A DNA stretch of 45,340 nt, taken from positions 1-45,340 of the forward strand of contig CAMHUU010000020.1 in the NCBI GenBank assembly GCA_946188395.1, written 5' to 3'. The DNA is from an uncultured Prevotellaceae bacterium (GTDB lineage: Bacteria > Bacteroidota > Bacteroidia > Bacteroidales > Bacteroidaceae). The stretch's first letter is position 1, and every line of letters begins with the position of its first letter. The notes beneath the pieces are model-generated. The model saw only the letters and a program-made list of their open reading frames with translations. It did not search any database and had not been told where the DNA came from. Positions 41,804 to 45,340 of the stretch are shown in pieces. The translations under genes were made by a program, and so were the position numbers.

Positions 41804-42789
41804 AGTTCTCCAAGCTCTTCCTTCTCGCCTCTTCCTTCTTCCTTCTTACCTCCTGCGACTACAAGGAGCTGAGCTACGACAACAGCCAGAGTGCGAGTGT
41901 CAACGTCCGTTTCGACTGGCAGAAGGCTCCCGATCTGAATGCCAAGGGCATGACAGTGCTGTTCTACGATACCGAGAAGACCGGCAATCCTGAGCGCTAC
42001 GACTTTGTGGGCCGCGACGGAGGTACCGCCCGTCTGGTAACGGGCAGCTATCGTGCTGTGGCGTATAACTACGATACGGAGACCATCCTCTATCGGGGCA
42101 TGGAGAGCAGTTCGACGCTGGAGGCTTACACCCGCCGTTCGAGCATCGAGGAGGGTACGCAGATGGCGGCCATATCGCGTGGCTACACCATGCCGCGTGC
42201 TGGGGGCACAGAGGACGAACCAGTCATCCTCGAGCCCGATCCGCTGTGTGGCGCACAGAGCGACGCCTTCCAGCTGGATGCCAGTGTGGCGGGCGACGTC
42301 ACTATCACGCCCTATATGCGCACCCGGGAGGTGGTCATTACCATCAACCACGTGCCCAATCTGCAGTATACCTCGCAGATTGGTGGTGCACTCACGGGCT
42401 TGGCTCCCTCGGTCAATATGACGACGGGCCAGCTGGGCGAAGGCTGTGCCACACAGGCGTTTACCGCCGTTGCCGCAGGCGACTCTACCATCGTGATGAA
42501 GTTTAACATCTTCGGCCATTGTCCTCATGCCAAGGGCGACGACCATAATGCCCACCTGCTTACCGTCTATGCCGTCTTGGCCGACGGTTCCAAGTGGTAT
42601 TACACCCAGGATGTGGGCGACCAGATGCACAATCCGTCGCAAGGTGGCGGCGGCGGTGGCTCTGGCGAGGATGTCGAAATCGACATCGAGGTCGACGACC
42701 TGCCCATCCCCAAGCCCATCGTCAACGGTTCCGGCTTCCAGCCCACCATCGACGGCTGGCAAGGCATCGAGATTCCAGTGGATATGTAG
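41800..42789 (+). CDS. DUF5119-type lipoprotein of the fimbrial cluster
   Basis: 329 residues from the ATG at 41800, which overlaps the previous stop as ATGA and opens a signal peptide with lipobox LLTSC; a longer upstream reading lacks support. Beta-rich protein with VNVRFDWQKAPDLNAKGMTV and FYDTEKTG near the start and a Gly run (about 299-305) before an acidic stretch (EDVEIDIEVDDLP). I believe it is DUF5119, typical of minor fimbrial or anchor lipoproteins next to fimbrillins. The Gly-rich linker suggests a flexible C-terminal extension. Confidence 0.8.
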   Translation: MKFSKLFLLASSFFLLTSCDYKELSYDNSQSASVNVRFDWQKAPDLNAKGMTVLFYDTEKTGNPERYDFVGRDGGTARLVTGSYRAVAYNYDTETILYRGMESSSTLEAYTRRSSIEEGTQMAAISRGYTMPRAGGTEDEPVILEPDPLCGAQSDAFQLDASVAGDVTITPYMRTREVVITINHVPNLQYTSQIGGALTGLAPSVNMTTGQLGEGCATQAFTAVAAGDSTIVMKFNIFGHCPHAKGDDHNAHLLTVYAVLADGSKWYYTQDVGDQMHNPSQGGGGGGSGEDVEIDIEVDDLPIPKPIVNGSGFQPTIDGWQGIEIPVDM

Positions 42790-42894
42790 CGTGTGTTTTG
42801 CTGTCCTTTTGTCCGTTTCTGAAGTAAAAACGTGTCCTAACGTATTGTTTTTAAGGATAAAAGGCCACTTTTTTATACTTTTTTTGCTTTTTTC

Positions 42895-42925
42895 TTTGGC
42901 AGTTCAGTTTTTTTCTCTATCTTTG
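42895..42925 (+). promoter_or_regulatory. Promoter of the fimbrillin gene
   Basis: TTTG at 42895-42898, 19 bases, TATCTTTG at 42918-42925; leader of about 70 bases. The fimbrillin is thus transcribed separately from the DUF5119 gene. Confidence 0.75.
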
Positions 42926-43000
42926 CAGCGGTGCATAGTGTCAAATCACGTGTCCACAATAAAGCGAATCAATATAATTACTTACTTAATAAAAGAACTT

Positions 43001-44077
43001 ATGAGAAAAAGAATAGCCTTTTTATCCTTTGCAGCAGCCTTAGCATTCTGCTATTCCTGCTCCAACGACGAAACCGTAGCGGTAAACACCACCCCGCAAG
43101 ATAATGAAATCAGCTTCCGTGCATTTAATAATGGAATGACTCGTGCTGCGGATATTACTGGTTTTAATTCAACTCCCTTTATGGTTAGGGCAGATGCAAC
43201 TGGTCCCGTTGCATATTTTCCTGAAACACAGTTTTCTTATAATAGCGAAGCAAACGCATGGACTTCAACCAATAAGTACTATTGGCCCTCTGATGATGCA
43301 GTGCTGACTTTCCATGCTTATGCACCGACTTCTGATGCACAGTTTACACATACTGTGGGAGAGAATACATTTGTTGTCACCCCTAATGCAACAGATAACG
43401 GCGCTGCTACACATGTAGACTTAGTATATGCAACGAATACAGGAAAGAAATCTACTAATGCTGCTGGCGTAAACCTTACTTTTGGTCATACAGAATCAAA
43501 AGTGATAATCAAGCTAAAGAACTCTAATCCTAATCTGAAAATTAAAGCCAATAAAGTTGTTCTAGGCAACGTGTCCGGAAGTGGCACTTACACCATGGGG
43601 GCTGGATGGAGTAGTCTTGGAACTGCTACTGCTACATACACTCAGAGTTATACTGGGGTAGAATATTCAGCAGAGACTCAGGCAGGTGTTGATATGATTC
43701 TTATTCCACAATCAATGACTGTAGCGGCAACATATCATGATGGTGCAGATAATGCAGTTTTTGATGGACCGTATATTACGGTTGATTTAAAAATCCAGAA
43801 CAGCACGTCGCCTTATTCTTATATTGTTGGTGCAGCTGAATCTTCTGCTGGAGCCGATGATAATTATGTGACAGCATTATTCCCTCTGCCAACAATTACA
43901 TGGGCTTCAGGAACTAAATATGTTTATACTGTAAATCTTGCTGGCGGTGGCTATTTGCCACAGAACAAACCAAGTACGTCTAGTGATCTTGACCCCATTC
44001 TCGAAGGTGGCGAAATCAAATTTGTTACTGTAACTGTTGGCGGATGGAGTGAAGGGGGTAACTCTGATCTTCCCTAA
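43001..44077 (+). CDS. Fimbrillin (Mfa-like major fimbrial subunit), lipoprotein precursor
   Basis: 358 residues from the ATG at 43001. Signal peptide MRKRIAFLSFAAALAFCYSC with lipobox Cys20. The pro-region ends near FNNGMTRAAD, where Arg48 is a likely maturation cleavage site, as in fimbrillins processed by Arg-specific proteases. Two beta-sandwich domains follow (DAVLTFHAYAPT, LTFGHTESKVIIKLKN, MILIPQSM), ending VTVTVGGWSEGGNSDLP. The pro-strand exchange mechanism is known for the family. The gene is visibly richer in A/T than its neighbours and has its own promoter and terminator, as expected for a variable surface antigen. Confidence 0.88.
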   Translation: MRKRIAFLSFAAALAFCYSCSNDETVAVNTTPQDNEISFRAFNNGMTRAADITGFNSTPFMVRADATGPVAYFPETQFSYNSEANAWTSTNKYYWPSDDAVLTFHAYAPTSDAQFTHTVGENTFVVTPNATDNGAATHVDLVYATNTGKKSTNAAGVNLTFGHTESKVIIKLKNSNPNLKIKANKVVLGNVSGSGTYTMGAGWSSLGTATATYTQSYTGVEYSAETQAGVDMILIPQSMTVAATYHDGADNAVFDGPYITVDLKIQNSTSPYSYIVGAAESSAGADDNYVTALFPLPTITWASGTKYVYTVNLAGGGYLPQNKPSTSSDLDPILEGGEIKFVTVTVGGWSEGGNSDLP

Positions 44078-44093
44078 GCGGTTCACAGGTCAG

Positions 44094-44266
44094 GGTCACA
44101 CGGGGACAGATACTGAAGCGTGGTCACACGGGGACAGGCACGCTGTGAGGTTCGGTCACAGGGGGGACAGGCACGCTGTGAGGTTCCATCCCTGAAACTG
44201 TGAAATATTCAATAGAGGTTGTATGCTACAGCCTCTATTTTCTTTGTTTCGACCTCACAGCGTGCC
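44094..44266. repeat. REP-like cluster: direct and inverted copies of two short units
   Basis: Unit A (GGTCACACGGGGACAG) at 44094-44109 and 44122-44137, variant at 44154-44170. Unit B (GCACGCTGTGAGGTTC) at 44138-44153 and 44171-44186, inverted copy at 44251-44266. The inverted B units flank the fimbrillin terminator and can form a long stem. They lie just upstream of a REP-associated transposase remnant. Confidence 0.75.
44211..44246 (+). terminator. Terminator of the fimbrillin gene
   Basis: AATAGAGG at 44211-44218 pairs with CCTCTATT at 44232-44239, then TTTCTTTG-type T-rich sequence. Confidence 0.7.
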
Positions 44267-44404
44267 TCTGTGAGGTTCTCGCCATATGGTATGACACTAA
44301 ACACCCTTTAGTGTCAGGGTAGAGCACGTTTAGTATGAGGGTAAAAAGGTTACAGCGTCCCTGCTCCCCCGAAGGCACTCTCACTCGAAAATGCTCAAAT
44401 AAAA

Positions 44405-44436
44405 TTTGGCATTTCCCTCGTTTATTCGTACCTTTG
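44405..44436 (+). promoter_or_regulatory. Promoter of the transposase remnant
   Basis: TTTG at 44405-44408, 20 bases, TACCTTTG at 44429-44436, then C; the ATG at 44444 follows by 7 bases. The promoter is intact even though the gene is not. Confidence 0.65.
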
Positions 44437-44443
44437 CAAAAGC

Positions 44444-45132
44444 ATGGAGAAAAGAGAAACGATACCATCCTATAAACGACGGCTGAACGACTGGGACTAT
44501 AGCCAGCCGCGAATCTATATGCTGACGTTGGCGATAGAGGGACGGCGCCCCCTCTTGGGAACGCTGGTGGGTGATGCCAGCCTGCCAACGACAGCCAGCA
44601 ATGGCCCGCGGCTTCTTCCTTCGGAACTAGGTGCTGCGGTGCTGCACGAGGTTGATGGCATTCCTCACTACTACCCCCAAATAACCATCATTGCCCGGCA
44701 ATTGATGCCCGACCATCTGCACATCCTGCTTTACGTTACCCGCCCGTTGCCCGTCTATTTGGGCCAGGTGGTGGCAGGCTTTAAGGCTAGTTGCAACAAG
44801 AAATGGCGGCAGATGCAGGGAGGCGCCCAGCGGCAAGACCCCCAGCGAGGAGAAGCCCCGTGGCAAAACCACTGGGCACCATACTAATCTCTCCCTTCAT
44901 CAGCACTGGCGAACGCTTCGTGGAAGAAACAGCCTTGCAGGAGCACCTGCCCATTGTCAAACTGCTTCCAAATGGTTTTTCGCCTTACTACAAGCCTCAG
45001 GGGCATTATTTTGAAGCGTGTGGCGAAGGCCGCCTGCTCTTTCTTACCCCTTATCCGTATTCCACTCAGAAGGTCGTCTTAACCCGTTCCGTCTGTAACT
45101 ACCTGAATGTTTTAGCCGCCAGGCTTTGCTAA
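44444..45132 (+). pseudogene. Decayed REP-associated tyrosine transposase (IS200-like, Y1/HUH family)
   Basis: The 5' part (44444-44887, 147 residues) has the N-terminal family pattern YKRRLNDWDYSQPRIYMLTL and the HUH motif MPDHLHILLYV, then stops at NHWAPY. The 3' part continues in another frame to 45132, with GTILISPFISTGERFVEE, KLLPNGFSPYYKPQGHYFEACGEGRLLFL and a C-terminal LTRSVCNYLN, which I recognise as the end of longer (about 330-350-residue) Bacteroidota proteins of this family. The middle, with the loop that usually precedes NPRR, is missing, so the gene has an internal deletion plus a frameshift near 44870-44890 and cannot make a full protein. REP-like repeats lie upstream. Confidence 0.75.
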
Positions 45133-45340
45133 TCTGTTAGTCGACGAGTCGACAAGTCGACAAAAGGTTTTCATTTGTCAACTTTTCTAGGAAAGTGACA
45201 AGGTGACAAGTGACAAAAGTCACTTAGCGACAAAACGACAAAACGACAAAATGTTTTTTTTGTTGGCGACAGGCGACAAAGCGACATTTTGTGTGTTGAA
45301 GTTGAAAAAGCTGCGGAAGTAGACAAAGTAGACATAAATT
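45133..45340. repeat. Tandem GACAA-type tracts to the right edge
   Basis: Successive blocks of different units: GTCGACAA (45140-45167), GTGACAAG (around 45194-45214), CGACAAAA (45228-45252) and GCGACA (45266-45285). An inverted pair ACAAAATG / CATTTTGT brackets a T run. No gene was seen before the window ends. Confidence 0.65.

Noticed and set aside
41605..42762. 385-codon open frame on the - strand
   Set aside because: Antisense to the DUF3575/DUF5119 genes, which have signal peptides, an ATGA overlap and a promoter.
45133..45340. Possible CRISPR array
   Set aside because: Units are 7-9 bases and continuous, with no spacers; they are simple tandem repeats.

Overview
The window looks like a chromosomal segment of a Bacteroidota bacterium, most likely a gut or rumen Prevotella-type organism. 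Supporting signs are SusC/SusD pairs, many lipoproteins with a short signal peptide and a lipobox Cys, fimbrillin-type genes, the Bacteroidota promoter form (TTTG, about 20 bp, TAnnTTTG), few purine-rich ribosome-binding sites, and a complete beta-mannan utilisation locus like the one known from Bacteroides fragilis. No rRNA, tRNA, CRISPR or intact insertion sequence was seen.

Layout. 1-823: the start of a SusC receptor running off the left edge. 1140-10868: an unusual block of three paralogous gene pairs. Each pair is a polytopic membrane protein (I believe DUF6057) followed, with a 4-base ATGA overlap, by a lipoprotein carrying one CxxCH haem-c-type motif in front of a TolB/PD40-like beta-propeller. 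One pair is on the + strand; two are on the - strand with a DUF4369-type lipoprotein between them. 11108-24974: the mannan locus. SusC, SusD and a duplicated-domain surface lipoprotein run on the - strand. Divergently, a CE7-type acetyl esterase, GH26 mannanase, GH130 mannosylglucose phosphorylase, GPH sugar:cation symporter and cellobiose/mannobiose 2-epimerase run on the + strand. Imported mannobiose would be epimerised to mannosylglucose and split by phosphate to mannose 1-phosphate and glucose. The SusC of this locus ends in an OmpA-like peptidoglycan-binding domain, which is unusual.

25008-40974 is mostly housekeeping and envelope genes: guaA, a His-rich TonB receptor with a small Cys/His-rich membrane protein (probably metal uptake), nadB, dacB, a LytS/LytTR-type two-component pair, an 'OMP_b-brl_3'-type outer-membrane receptor, mutY, a patatin-barrel protein, purN and a SemiSWEET. 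41195-44077 is a fimbrial cluster (DUF3575, DUF5119, fimbrillin). 44094-45132 holds REP-like repeats next to a decayed REP-associated transposase, and the right end is a repeat-rich gap.

A theme across the right half is a set of short (about 30-60 bp), simple, direct-repeat or palindromic tracts. They lie between genes and also, in frame, inside genes: guaA, mutY, the kinase, the response regulator, the dacB tail and the DUF3575 gene. One copy appears to supply the start codon of the mannanase, and another the stop codon of the kinase. This in-frame spread of small repeats, the three CxxCH-propeller modules and the SusC-OmpA fusion are the observations most worth following.
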